Shown: positions 27,601-36,621, numbered from the stretch's first letter. The stretch: DNA of 49,536 nt from Caldilineales bacterium (GCA_024102915.1 JAGFJG010000167.1:1-49536), one strand, 5' to 3'. A program made the numbers and translations. Notes: generated from the letters alone by a model not told the origin.

Positions 27601-28605
27601 ATGATGGATATCAGACCTCATCTGGCCGCGGCCATTGCCGCCCGTGATAGTGCCGACGCCCTGGCGCAGACGGAAAGCATCGCCAGCTTTGCATCGTTGG
27701 TGGAGTATCGTCTCGACTTGATGTCCTCGTTCGATCTGGCCCTGTTAGCGCGAGAGTCGGCCCTGCCCGCCATCTTCACCTGCCGGCCCCCGCATCAGGG
27801 CGGGCTTTTTAAAGGCTCAGCCGACGAGCGGAAAGCGATCCTGGCGCAGGCGATCGAATTCGGCGTCGACTTCATCGATGTCGAAGAGGACATCCTGGCC
27901 GACATAGCCTCATTACCGCGGGGTAAAACTCGCCTGATCGCATCCCATCACGATTTCCAGAGCATGCCGGGCGATTGGGTCGGCATCGGGAATCGGCTGC
28001 GGGATCAAGGGGCGGATATCGTGAAACTGGTCGGGTTCGCCGCCAACGCCGAGGATGTGCTCCCGCCCATTGCCTGGCTGGCCGGGCTCGACACGCCCGG
28101 CATCGGCATCGCCATGGGTGCGGGGGGCGTCGCCACCCGTCTGCTTGCCGCGCGCATGCCCCAGGCTTTTCTCAGCTTTGGTTCGGCCAGCGGCGATGGC
28201 ACAGCGCCGGGTCAGGTTTCGGTTGAAGAATTGCACAGGCTATATGGCTTTCATGCCGCCGCACAAGCCGCGCGCTGTTTTGCGGCGCTTACGCCCTGGC
28301 CTGTTCCCTGGCAAGCGATCGAATCCTTGCGAGTGACCCTTCACTCGACATTTGCCGGAGACGAAAACGTCTGGCTGTTGCCCATCCCGACATCCTCATT
28401 TGGAATTGGCATCTTGCAAGCGCTTCAACTTGCGCGCATCGATGGCGTCGTCCGGCTCCCCGGCGTCGTGCCTGATCCCGATCTGGCGGAAAGCGGCCTT
28501 GATCCAACTGCGTCGGCGTGGCGCATTTGTGGTACGCTTCGGTCAAATTTTGCTGACCACACTGCTCCCGACGCCCTGGTCGCCTTTTGGCTGAACCAAG
28601 ATTGA
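27601..28605 (+). CDS. aroD: Type I 3-dehydroquinate dehydratase with AroE-like C-terminal extension
   Basis: Shikimate pathway step 3, dehydration of 3-dehydroquinate through a Schiff base. Residues ~1-216 are the type I barrel: VEYRLDLM, FIDVEEDI, the catalytic His in ASHHDF (116/117), the Schiff-base Lys142 in DIVKLVGF, GAGGVATRL and APGQVSVEEL. The usual length is 220-250, but this protein has 334. Residues ~217-334 contain VWLLPIPTSSFGIGILQAL and IDGVVRLPGV, which resemble the substrate-binding half of shikimate dehydrogenase (VY.P.PV...L.AL....I.GV.VT.P) but lack its NPIAHSLSP motif and any NADP domain. AroD-AroE fusions are known, so this looks like an eroded fusion partner; that is inference. 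There is no Shine-Dalgarno, and a terminator hairpin ends 13 bases upstream. Confidence 0.88.
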   Translation: MMDIRPHLAAAIAARDSADALAQTESIASFASLVEYRLDLMSSFDLALLARESALPAIFTCRPPHQGGLFKGSADERKAILAQAIEFGVDFIDVEEDILADIASLPRGKTRLIASHHDFQSMPGDWVGIGNRLRDQGADIVKLVGFAANAEDVLPPIAWLAGLDTPGIGIAMGAGGVATRLLAARMPQAFLSFGSASGDGTAPGQVSVEELHRLYGFHAAAQAARCFAALTPWPVPWQAIESLRVTLHSTFAGDENVWLLPIPTSSFGIGILQALQLARIDGVVRLPGVVPDPDLAESGLDPTASAWRICGTLRSNFADHTAPDALVAFWLNQD

Positions 28606-28657
28606 CCGCCTTTCACAAAGCCTCAAATAATCATCAATCTCCAATCCCTTTTCATCT

Positions 28658-29491
28658 ATGCGACTTCTCACGTTCAGTTTTCAGAACCAAACGCACGCCG
28701 GGGCCTTACGCGGCGACGAAATATTGCCGCTGCCGTGGGCTGATCTCAAACCAGCCGCTTATGCTGGTTACGACGCCATTGTTGAGGCTGCCGCCGCCGC
28801 CCAACCGATACCTTTGGCCGAGGTCGTTGTGCAGGCACCGATCCGGCGGCCAGGTAAGATTATCGCCGTCGGGCTGAATTACCGGGACCATTGCCTGGAA
28901 CAAGGGCTAACGCCCCCGGACCGCCCCACGCTTTTCACCAAATTCTCGACGTCGGTCAACCGTCCGGGCGGTGAAATCCGGTGGGACCCAGGGTTGACCC
29001 AGAGCGTGGATTACGAAGCCGAATTGGCCGTGGTCATCGGGCGGCCCGGCAGTCGAATTTCTGTGGAACAGGCCTACGAATACGTCTTTGGTTATACTTG
29101 CCTTAACGATATCACTGCACGGGATCTGCAACGCATGGACAAACAATGGGTGCGCGGTAAAAGCCTCGATACGTTCTGCCCCTGCGGGCCGGTCGTGGTT
29201 TGCACCGACGAAATGCCCGATCCGCATGGCCGTCGGATTCGTTCCTGGGTCAATGGTGAATTGCGACAGGATAGCAACACCGATCAATTGATTCACAACG
29301 TCGCTGACCTGATTGCATTCTGTTCCCAGGCATTCACCCTCGAACCCGGCGACATCATCACCACCGGCACGCCAGGCGGCGTCGGCGAGCATCGGCAGCC
29401 GCAGGCGTTTCTCAGACCTGGCGACGAGATTGTCGTGGAAATTGACGGCATCGGTCGCCTCGTCAATCATGTCGGGCCCTATCTTTCATAA
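28658..29491 (+). CDS. Fumarylacetoacetate hydrolase-family protein
   Basis: 277 residues. The FAH C-terminal fold has GKIIAVGLNYRDH, the metal-binding acidic residues in DYEAELAVVIG, GYTCLNDITARDLQ, KSLDTFCPCGP and ITTGTPGGVG. Family members act as acylpyruvate hydrolases, 2-oxo-hept-3-ene-dioate hydratase/isomerases or oxaloacetate decarboxylases; the exact substrate cannot be read from sequence. The leader has AATC repeats at 7-base spacing (28627-28648) and no Shine-Dalgarno. The next gene begins 16 bases downstream. Confidence 0.92.
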   Translation: MRLLTFSFQNQTHAGALRGDEILPLPWADLKPAAYAGYDAIVEAAAAAQPIPLAEVVVQAPIRRPGKIIAVGLNYRDHCLEQGLTPPDRPTLFTKFSTSVNRPGGEIRWDPGLTQSVDYEAELAVVIGRPGSRISVEQAYEYVFGYTCLNDITARDLQRMDKQWVRGKSLDTFCPCGPVVVCTDEMPDPHGRRIRSWVNGELRQDSNTDQLIHNVADLIAFCSQAFTLEPGDIITTGTPGGVGEHRQPQAFLRPGDEIVVEIDGIGRLVNHVGPYLS

Positions 29492-29507
29492 ACATCGGAG
29501 AAGCATT

Positions 29508-29906
29508 GTGTTCGGCGTCAAAGGGATTGTGTTGCTGGTCGGTGATTTGCTGACCATTACCTTGTTTGTGCTCATCGGTCGCGATAGCCATAGCATGACC
29601 TCTGGTTGGGAGGGATTCCTGGCGGCATTGAAAACCGCCGGACCGTTTATGCTTGGCTGGTTGGTTTCTGCGATTGCATTGGGGGGATATCGGGCGGCAG
29701 CCTGGGCGGGCGCACGAGCTGCCAGCCTCACCCTGCTCAAATGTTATATCCCCGCGCTGATTCTGGGCAGCCTGCTGCGGGCGCTACTCCTGGGCCGTTT
29801 CAGCCCGCCCATGTTTTACGTAGTTACCGCCGTCATCCTCTTTGTCATGCTTTTCATCTGGCGTCTGCTATTCACCTTCGTATTGGCGCCACGTCTGCGC
29901 GCCTAG
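29508..29906 (+). CDS. DUF3054-type four-helix membrane protein
   Basis: Start taken at GTG 29508, with GGAG about eight bases upstream; the longer frame from 29313 overlaps the previous gene. 132 residues with four hydrophobic segments (near 5-23, 40-58, 70-95, 102-122). The pattern GDLLTITLFVLIGRDSHS and AGPFMLGWLVS is typical of DUF3054, a family found mainly in Actinobacteria and Chloroflexota, with no known function. It is closely packed between the FAH and flippase genes. Confidence 0.8.
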   Translation: MFGVKGIVLLVGDLLTITLFVLIGRDSHSMTSGWEGFLAALKTAGPFMLGWLVSAIALGGYRAAAWAGARAASLTLLKCYIPALILGSLLRALLLGRFSPPMFYVVTAVILFVMLFIWRLLFTFVLAPRLRA

Positions 29907-29926
29907 CCGTTCGCTAAAACGCATCT

Positions 29927-31543
29927 ATGGCATCGTCGCCGTTACAAATTAGAGAGGAGAACTCCACTGTCGCTGGCGTTCGGGATGAGATAGGGCAGAT
30001 TGCGCGGGGCGCGGGCGTGGGCCTGTCGGGGAATGTCATCAATTACGCGGTTTCCTATCTGTTTGGCATCCTCGTCGCACGCCAGATCGGCGCTGACGAA
30101 TTCGGCCTGTATACGCTGGGGGTGACGCTGGTCACGCTGATCAGCCGGTTTACCATTATCGGCCTCGATCGGGGATTGATGCGTTATGCCAGCATCCTGC
30201 GGGGGCAAAGGCAGGGGGCCGCACTACGCTGGCTGACCTTTATTGCGCTGAGCGCTGGCGGGATTGCCAGTCTGGTCGGCTGGTATCTGATCAAGGCATA
30301 TCCGGAACAACTGCTAGCGCTTTTCAACTGGAACGATAATCCCGGGTTGCTGCCTCTGTTGCCGGTTCTGGCGCTGGCAGTGCCATCCCTCACTATCATC
30401 GGCATCGGCATGGCCGGCACGCAGGCGTTCCGCACCATGCGTTACCGGGCGCTGGTGGTCAACACGATCCAGCCGATCGTGCGGCTGATCGTGGCGTTGG
30501 GGCTTATCGCTGCATTTGGGGCGACGGCGATGGCCCCGGTTCTGGGTTTTGTCATAGCTCAAATCGTGGGCGCAGTGCTCACGGTCGGGATTGTACTGAA
30601 ACTCGTGCGCAGAGTGCCGGCCGGGGCCAGTCGCGACGCGGCAAACGGTCGCACCCTCTTCCGCTTCTCGGTGCCGCTGATGTTCGCCAGCGTCCTCGAT
30701 TATCTCAACGGCCGCACCGAGATATTCGTCATCGGCATGTTCCTCGCCTCGAGCGCCGCGGGCATCTATAACGCCGCAATTCGCCTGGCGGGGTTGGGGC
30801 TGATCGTACTCACAGCCTTCAACGCCATCTTTGCGCCCGTCATCTCCGATCTGCATCATCGCAACGAGCACGCCAAATTGGCCGCCCTCTTCAAGCTGGT
30901 GACCCGTTGGATCGTCGTGTTCGCCATGCCCTTCATCCTCGTGCAGATTCTATTCGCCCCCCAGTTCATGAGCCTGTTCGGTCAGGAATTCGCCAGCGGG
31001 GCGATGGCGTTGCGCATTCTCACCATCGGTCAACTAGTGAATTTCGCCACCGGATCGGTGGGTTTGATGCTCATCATGTCCGGTAGGTCCGATATCGGTT
31101 TTATCAATTCAGTCATTACCGTAGCCCTGTCCCTGGCTCTCGACTTCGCCCTGATTCCGAAATATGGGCTGAATGGCGCTGCCGTGGCAGGGTCCCTGAT
31201 GATCATCGTGATCAATTTGCTACGGGTGGGGCAGGTGTGGTGGTTGATGCATGTTCATCCCTTCAGCCGCGGCTTCATCAAACCGTTCGCCGCCGCGATA
31301 CCGGCTACAATTGCGGGTTTGATTTGGCTGCGCTGGCTTCCTCTCAATAGTCTGGTGTATTTTGTCGCGGCCTGCACCTCCGTCGGCGTCATCTATTTGG
31401 CCGGGATTTTGATACTAAGATTGGATGAAGGCGACCGGATGTTGTTGGCGGCGCTTTACGAACGCATCGCCGGTCTCAGGCACGGGAAGAAGAAACGGAG
31501 CGGGGAGGACGGCGAGCCGCAAAGCAACGAGCCGAAAAATTGA
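29927..31543 (+). CDS. Polysaccharide flippase (MOP superfamily, Wzx-like)
   Basis: 538 residues with about 12-14 membrane segments. The N-terminal signature (GVGLSGNVINYAVSYLFG, then ARQIGADEFGLYTLG) is that of oligosaccharide flippases, which move lipid-linked glycan units across the membrane. A second half-repeat starts near residue 240 (TLFRFSVPLMFASVLDYLNG). The tail after the last helix is basic, then polar (KKKRSGEDGEPQSNEPKN). No glycosyltransferases flank it; the O-antigen-ligase-like gene at 14431-17427 is the only functionally related neighbour. Confidence 0.9.
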   Translation: MASSPLQIREENSTVAGVRDEIGQIARGAGVGLSGNVINYAVSYLFGILVARQIGADEFGLYTLGVTLVTLISRFTIIGLDRGLMRYASILRGQRQGAALRWLTFIALSAGGIASLVGWYLIKAYPEQLLALFNWNDNPGLLPLLPVLALAVPSLTIIGIGMAGTQAFRTMRYRALVVNTIQPIVRLIVALGLIAAFGATAMAPVLGFVIAQIVGAVLTVGIVLKLVRRVPAGASRDAANGRTLFRFSVPLMFASVLDYLNGRTEIFVIGMFLASSAAGIYNAAIRLAGLGLIVLTAFNAIFAPVISDLHHRNEHAKLAALFKLVTRWIVVFAMPFILVQILFAPQFMSLFGQEFASGAMALRILTIGQLVNFATGSVGLMLIMSGRSDIGFINSVITVALSLALDFALIPKYGLNGAAVAGSLMIIVINLLRVGQVWWLMHVHPFSRGFIKPFAAAIPATIAGLIWLRWLPLNSLVYFVAACTSVGVIYLAGILILRLDEGDRMLLAALYERIAGLRHGKKKRSGEDGEPQSNEPKN

Positions 31544-31559
31544 GTCCTCAGGGGTGGGA

Positions 31560-31614
31560 TTGCGGTCTGGCGTCAATTGTGTAAAATACTCTACGATTCG
31601 AGCCCAGGCTCGAA
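31560..31614 (+). promoter_or_regulatory. Promoter and palindromic operator of the Mo-hydroxylase operon
   Basis: TTGCGG (31560-31565), 16-base spacer, TAAAAT (31582-31587). A near-perfect palindrome, TTCGAGCC-CA-GGCTCGAA (31597-31614), lies at about +3 to +20, a position where a bound repressor would block transcription. No regulator gene is adjacent. Confidence 0.55.
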
Positions 31615-31668
31615 ACCGTGTTGACATCTCGACCATTCACCGCTATCTCAACGGCCTGAGGTAAACGC

Positions 31669-32544
31669 TTGCAGCCATTCGACTATGTGAAACCGAACGA
31701 TCTGTCGGAAGTCGTTCAACTCTTGTCGCAGGCGAAAGGTCAGGCGAAGTTGCTGGCGGGGGGGACCGATCTTCTGATATCCATGACTGGCGGAGGGATG
31801 AACCCGGAACTCTTGATCGATATCAAGGGCGTCCCCGAAATGGCGGGACTCGAATTCAAGGCCGCCCAGGGCATGCGATTGGGCGCTGCGGTGACGATGG
31901 CGGAATTGGCTGCCGATTCGGACGTACGAAAATATTATCCCATGCTGGCGGAAGCATGTGAGGCCATTGGCTCGCCGGCCATACGAAACCGCGCCACGCT
32001 TGGGGGGAACCTGTGTCATGGGTCGCCCGGCGCGGACACAGCTCCGGCGTTGATTTGCTACGACGCCATGTGCACGATCATCGGCGAGAAGGGCGAACGA
32101 ATCGTGCCGCTTTCCGAATTTTTCGCCGATCGAATGCAAACGATTCTGGCTCCCGCCGAAACGCTCGTGAGTCTGACCCTGGCCGCCCCGGTCGCTGACT
32201 CGGCCGGCGTTTACCAGATGTTTCGTCAGGGCAGGGGGGGATATATCACCCTGGTGAGTGTGGCGGTTCATGTCGATTACAGCGAGGAAAACCCCTGGGC
32301 ATGGCGCATCGCCCTGGGTTCGGCAGCGCCCACCCCCATTCGTTGCCGCGCGGCTGAGGATATCCTGCGCGGATCGCGTCCTAAATCGCCGCAGATCGAG
32401 CAGGCGGCATCTCTGGCGCGAGCCGATGCCCGCCCGACCGATGACTTCCGCGCCAGCGCCAGCTATCGGTCGTTCCTGGTCGAAGTGCTGGCCCGACGCG
32501 GCATCGAAGAGACATCGGCGCGGCTGGCCAGGGGGATCGAATGA
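31669..32544 (+). CDS. Molybdenum hydroxylase FAD-binding subunit (CoxM/XdhB-like)
   Basis: 291 residues from a TTG start, with GAGGT seven bases upstream. This medium subunit carries electrons from the 2Fe-2S clusters to an acceptor. FAD_binding_5 motifs are present: KLLAGGTDLL (~24-34) and SPAIRNRATLGGNLCHGSPGAD (~103-124). The CO_deh_flav_C domain follows (~170-280). It overlaps the next gene by four bases, indicating translational coupling. Confidence 0.94.
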   Translation: MQPFDYVKPNDLSEVVQLLSQAKGQAKLLAGGTDLLISMTGGGMNPELLIDIKGVPEMAGLEFKAAQGMRLGAAVTMAELAADSDVRKYYPMLAEACEAIGSPAIRNRATLGGNLCHGSPGADTAPALICYDAMCTIIGEKGERIVPLSEFFADRMQTILAPAETLVSLTLAAPVADSAGVYQMFRQGRGGYITLVSVAVHVDYSEENPWAWRIALGSAAPTPIRCRAAEDILRGSRPKSPQIEQAASLARADARPTDDFRASASYRSFLVEVLARRGIEETSARLARGIE

Positions 32545-33008
32545 GCCATTTCATTTCCTGCACCATCAATGGGATGCCGCATTCGCTGGAAGTGCAGGCG
32601 CATCATACATTGCTGCAAGTCTTGCGCGAGCAACTGGATTTGACCGGCGCCAAGAATGGCTGCGCCACCGGCGAGTGCGGAGCCTGCGCGGTGCTGGTGG
32701 ATGATGAGCTTGTCAATTCCTGCCTGATGCTTGGCGTAGAAGCGGACGGCGCTTCCATTGTGACAGTGGAAGGCCTGATGTCAGACGGCGAACTGAGTAC
32801 GCTGCAACAATCGTTTCTGGCGAATCATGGAACCCAATGCGGATTCTGTGCGCCCGGCTTTCTCATGGCCGCCACAGCGCTGTTGCAGAATACATCCCGG
32901 CCAGATGACGCCGCCGTACGCCGGGCATTGTCCGGGAATCTTTGCCGCTGCACAGGCTATGCCGATATCGTGAGCGCGGTGCTGGCCGCGTCGAGGGCGC
33001 GCAGGTGA
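32541..33008 (+). CDS. Molybdenum hydroxylase 2Fe-2S subunit (CoxS/XdhC-like)
   Basis: 155 residues. The N-terminal plant-type ferredoxin cluster motif is CATGECGAC...C (~35-56), and the C-terminal four-helix cluster motif is CGFCAPGF...CRCTGY (~96-138). All eight cysteines expected for two 2Fe-2S clusters are present. The start overlaps the previous gene by ATGA, and the large subunit follows after seven bases, so all three subunits should be made together. Confidence 0.96.
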   Translation: MSHFISCTINGMPHSLEVQAHHTLLQVLREQLDLTGAKNGCATGECGACAVLVDDELVNSCLMLGVEADGASIVTVEGLMSDGELSTLQQSFLANHGTQCGFCAPGFLMAATALLQNTSRPDDAAVRRALSGNLCRCTGYADIVSAVLAASRARR

Positions 33009-33015
33009 GGGGAGT

Positions 33016-35361
33016 ATGACCACGCCGCGCAAGCCGCACATTGTCGGCAGACCTTTTCCCAATGTCGCAGCCGAGTCGAAGTTGACCGGTTCGGCCAGAT
33101 TCGTGGACGACTTGGTGTTCGAGCAAGAAATGCTGCACGCACGGCTGGTACGCTCGAACAGGGCGCACGCGCTGATTAAGGGCATCGATGTCTCGCGGGC
33201 GATGGCGTTGTCGGCGGTGAAAGCGGTATTGGTGGGCGATGATGTGCCGGTTTGCCTCGGCTTCGATGTCGAAGATCGACCTGTTCTGGCCGTCGACCGT
33301 GTGCGATACCTGGGTGAGCCGGTCGCTGTTGTCGTCGCCGAAACGCCGGAAGCAGCCGCAGTTGCAGCAGGCATGGTTTATGTGCAGTATGAGGATCTGC
33401 CCGCATTGCTTGATATCGAGCAAAGCTGTCGTGACGACGCCAACCTCATACACCCTACCCTGGCCGACTACCCTCACGCGGCGCATGTGCATCCCCGGCC
33501 TGCGACGAACATCGGGCATCATGTATCGCTGGCGCACGGCAATCTGGACGCGGGTTGGGCGGCATCGGACGTGATTGTCGAACACACGTACCGGGTCGCT
33601 CCCATACATCACGTGCCGCTGGAGCCGCACGGCGCTGTCGCCATGATGGATGCCGGGGGCAGGATCACGCTGTGGGCATCCACACAGGCGCCCTTTGTGC
33701 AGCGTCAGACCATCGCCCAGGCTTTGGGGCTGGAACCCGACCGGCTAAGGGTGATCACGCCGGCGGTTGGAGGCGGCTTTGGCGGCAAAGGCCTGGTCAG
33801 CATCGAGGCTCTGGCGGTCGCCCTGGCCATGCGGCTGCCCGAGACGCCTGTCAAACTGGTCCTGACCCGCGATGAAGATTTCAGCAGCACATTTCGTCGT
33901 CCCGGCCTATCGGCCACCCTGCGCGCCGGGGCTTCAAGGGATGGCGTGTTGCAGGCGTTTTCGGCGAGTTATGAATGGGATTGCGGCGCCAGCATCGACG
34001 CGGCAATAGACGCTGCCTGGACTGCCATTTACGCGGGGACGGGGCCGTATCGCATCGCCAATGTGCAGATCGACAGTTATTGTGTGTACACGAATTATGT
34101 CGCGGCTGGCCCCATGCGCGGCAATGGCATGCCCGAAGTGCATTGGGCGGTGGAACAGCACATCGACCGGCTGGCTGAGGCGCTGGCGATGGACGCAGTC
34201 GCATTCCGTTTGCGAAACGCCCTGAAAGGCGGGGATGTGATCATCGACAACCAGATCATGCACGCAACAGGCTTGGAAAAATGCATTCGTTCGGCTGCGC
34301 GTGCGGTACGTTGGCCGTCGCCAGGTAAGTCATCGGGCAAGCACCGCCGCCGGGGAAAGGGTGTGGCGGCGATGTGGAGCCCGGCTTTCTCGGGGCGCAG
34401 GCCGGGCTCGCAGGCGGTGGTGCGGTTGGAACGACCGGGCGAGGTTGCGGTCTATATCGGCGGCGTTGAGGTGGGGCAGGGGTTGCATACGGTGGTGGGG
34501 CAATTGGTGGCGGCGGAGTTGAGCGTTCCCCTGGAATGGGTGCAGATTTCGCACGTCGATACGGACGAGAGTCCCTTCCAGTGGCAGAGCGGTGCCAGCC
34601 ATCTCACCTGGAGCATCGGCAATGCGGTGATACATGCGGCGCATGCAGTCAGGACGGCGCTGTTGCAGGCTGTCGCTGAAGCCTGGTCAGAGCCGATTGG
34701 AAATCTGGACGTGGTGGAGGGCGTCATCATTTCCTATGCGAGCGATCGTTCTCTGCCTCTGCCGCAATTGCTCGAATCGGGCCTGGTTACTGGCGATGGC
34801 GAACGCGCGGAAATCCCGATCGAGGGAATCGGACAGTTCGTGCCGGAATCCCTGTCCGGCGACAGCGCAAATTGGCCGATGCTGCCAATCATGCATTTCA
34901 GCACCGCCGCGCAGGCCGTCGAGGTGGAGGTCGATGTCGAAACCGGCATGATCGATATCCTGCATCTGGCATCCGCATTCGACGTTGGCCGTGCCATCAA
35001 CCCCGATATCGTTGCATCTCAGATCAAAGGCGGCGCCGTGCAGGGCCTCAGCATCACGCTTTTGGAATCGCTGCGCCAGGAGAATGGCCGGTTTGGCAAT
35101 GCCAGCTTGCGTGACTATCGTCTGGCCAATTCGCTCGACGTGCCGCAAAAACTGGAAGCCATCATCATCGAAGTCCCGCAGGATGACGGCCCATTTGGCG
35201 CTCGCGGCGTTGGCGAACATGCACTGGTGGGCGTTTCGGCGGCAGTTGCAAATGCTTTGTACAATGCCGTAGGCATACGGATATCATCTCTGCCAATTAC
35301 GAGCGAAAGCGTATGGGAGGCGCTGCAAAAACAAATAGATTCGGATGAAATAATTACCTGA
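33016..35361 (+). CDS. Molybdenum hydroxylase Mo-pterin subunit (CoxL/XdhA-like)
   Basis: 781 residues, the catalytic subunit holding molybdopterin cytosine dinucleotide. Motifs include the glycine-rich VGGGFGGKG (~250), AAGPMRGNGMPEVHWAVEQ (~366), YIGGVEVGQGLHTVVGQ, QSGASHLTW and the active-site Glu in GARGVGEHALVG (~731). The AYRCSFR loop of form I CO dehydrogenase is absent, so it is not a classical CO oxidiser; oxidation of a purine, aldehyde or N-heterocycle is more likely. Subunit order M-S-L follows cox-type operons. No MoCD-insertion chaperone or transporter is next to it. Confidence 0.93.
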   Translation: MTTPRKPHIVGRPFPNVAAESKLTGSARFVDDLVFEQEMLHARLVRSNRAHALIKGIDVSRAMALSAVKAVLVGDDVPVCLGFDVEDRPVLAVDRVRYLGEPVAVVVAETPEAAAVAAGMVYVQYEDLPALLDIEQSCRDDANLIHPTLADYPHAAHVHPRPATNIGHHVSLAHGNLDAGWAASDVIVEHTYRVAPIHHVPLEPHGAVAMMDAGGRITLWASTQAPFVQRQTIAQALGLEPDRLRVITPAVGGGFGGKGLVSIEALAVALAMRLPETPVKLVLTRDEDFSSTFRRPGLSATLRAGASRDGVLQAFSASYEWDCGASIDAAIDAAWTAIYAGTGPYRIANVQIDSYCVYTNYVAAGPMRGNGMPEVHWAVEQHIDRLAEALAMDAVAFRLRNALKGGDVIIDNQIMHATGLEKCIRSAARAVRWPSPGKSSGKHRRRGKGVAAMWSPAFSGRRPGSQAVVRLERPGEVAVYIGGVEVGQGLHTVVGQLVAAELSVPLEWVQISHVDTDESPFQWQSGASHLTWSIGNAVIHAAHAVRTALLQAVAEAWSEPIGNLDVVEGVIISYASDRSLPLPQLLESGLVTGDGERAEIPIEGIGQFVPESLSGDSANWPMLPIMHFSTAAQAVEVEVDVETGMIDILHLASAFDVGRAINPDIVASQIKGGAVQGLSITLLESLRQENGRFGNASLRDYRLANSLDVPQKLEAIIIEVPQDDGPFGARGVGEHALVGVSAAVANALYNAVGIRISSLPITSESVWEALQKQIDSDEIIT

Positions 35362-35419
35362 CGTATCCCGTACGATTTCCCTACGATTGATTAAACAGCC
35401 TGTTTTCCCTCTTGATTAT

Positions 35420-35448
35420 TTGGCCTAAAAGCAGACATAATGTACAAT
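35420..35448 (+). promoter_or_regulatory. Promoter of the lipoprotein gene
   Basis: TTGGCC (35420-35425), 17-base spacer, TACAAT (35443-35448). The leader of about 110 bases contains the palindrome at 35527-35544. Confidence 0.55.
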
Positions 35449-35526
35449 AGTTGAAACGGTCGGCTTGTGGCTTTGCTGACACTCAATAGCGTATGTTATC
35501 CCCCGTTATCGGTTCATTATTTTTCT

Positions 35527-35544
35527 GCCGATCCCGGGATCGGC
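35527..35544. promoter_or_regulatory. Perfect 18-bp palindrome in the leader
   Basis: GCCGATCCCGGGATCGGC is its own reverse complement. It lies nine bases before the GGAGG of the lipoprotein gene. It could be a protein-binding site or a leader hairpin that affects ribosome access. Confidence 0.45.
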
Positions 35545-35565
35545 GCCCACTCGGAGGTCTAAGCA

Positions 35566-36555
35566 ATGAAAGGACTCAATCGCATCATTTGGCTGGTTCC
35601 GCTCCTCGTCATGCTCGTGCTGTTGGGCGCGTGTGGCGGCGAAGCTACCCCGGTTGAAACCCAACCGGATGACGGCTTTGTGCTGTCGCTCCCGCGGCTT
35701 GTCATCGACGTGGATAGCGCGGGCACGCCGTCAATCGCTGGGCTCGATCCAGAGACGTTGAAGGCTGTCACATTTGGGCAACTTGATCTGACTGGATTCC
35801 AGGTTCCCACTGAGTATGTCGACTGGTTCACCGCCGCTGACATGCAGCATCTTGAACTGGTCCATAGCTCCGATGGCATCCACGCCTTCGTGAATGGCAC
35901 GCCTATGCCGTATGTGGGCTGGACCGGCGATTCGTTGGGTTCCGTTGGCGACGTAGCCAGCACCCTTGGCTTCATCAACGAACCAACGGCCCGCATCGTC
36001 AAGCTGCTCATTCCCTTTGTGCAACGCCTTGGCGTCGATGTCGCAGTTCGCTTCCCCCGCACGCCCGACGCCCCTGAAATCGCACTGCGTGATCCAGAAG
36101 CGCCATTGGCCGCACCAGCTTCCGAGGAAGCAGGGCCCACCATTGCGCTGGCCAAAGTGCACATGAACTTTGACGAGAATGGCGTACCATCCGTGCTTTC
36201 GGTTTCCACACGGGATTTGGAGAGCGCCCTGGGTGTGAGCATGCGCCAGGCCGAACTGCCGCCAGCCACCATCCAACAGATGATGGATGCGGGTATCCAG
36301 CATTTGACTCTGCGCATGTTGCCGAATGGCATGTATATCTGGGTCAATGACAACCCGCTGCCCAACGTTGTTTGGTCGGATCAGTACCTGCAAAATGCGT
36401 CGGATGTGTACGGCCAACTTTACTACACCCCGGCCTACGAGACTGTACGTACCGCCGTTGCCAGCCTGTTGCCCTTCATCAACAACATCGATGGCGAAGT
36501 GGTGCTCATGTTCCCGCATCCGGGAGTCGATGCGATTCCGATTCCCAATCGCTAA
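35566..36555 (+). CDS. Lipoprotein with two homologous repeats, function unknown
   Basis: 329 residues; GGAGG lies eight bases before the ATG. The signal peptide ends in the lipobox LLGAC (Cys ~24). The mature part has two copies of a ~130-residue unit. Unit 1 contains LPRLVIDVDSAGTPSIAGL, MQHLELVHSSDGIHAFVNG, then PMPYVGW and a helix ending IPFVQRLGVDVAVRFP. Unit 2 contains LAKVHMNFDENGVPSVLSV, IQHLTLRMLPNGMYIWVND, PLPNVVW and LPFINNIDGEVVLMFP. The conserved small ligand-like loop (NG-x-P-x-P-x-V-x-W) suggests a binding fold. No family recognised. Followed by a strong terminator. Confidence 0.85.
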   Translation: MKGLNRIIWLVPLLVMLVLLGACGGEATPVETQPDDGFVLSLPRLVIDVDSAGTPSIAGLDPETLKAVTFGQLDLTGFQVPTEYVDWFTAADMQHLELVHSSDGIHAFVNGTPMPYVGWTGDSLGSVGDVASTLGFINEPTARIVKLLIPFVQRLGVDVAVRFPRTPDAPEIALRDPEAPLAAPASEEAGPTIALAKVHMNFDENGVPSVLSVSTRDLESALGVSMRQAELPPATIQQMMDAGIQHLTLRMLPNGMYIWVNDNPLPNVVWSDQYLQNASDVYGQLYYTPAYETVRTAVASLLPFINNIDGEVVLMFPHPGVDAIPIPNR

Positions 36556-36621
36556 ACAACCTCTGGGGAGATGAGCGGAAATAATTGTGTAGAGCCTCGT
36601 CTCCCTGACTACGACTGAAGA

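Noticed and set aside
31590..31620. TTCGAGCCC considered as a tRNA T-arm
   Set aside because: No acceptor, D or anticodon arms can be formed around it; the palindrome explains the sequence.
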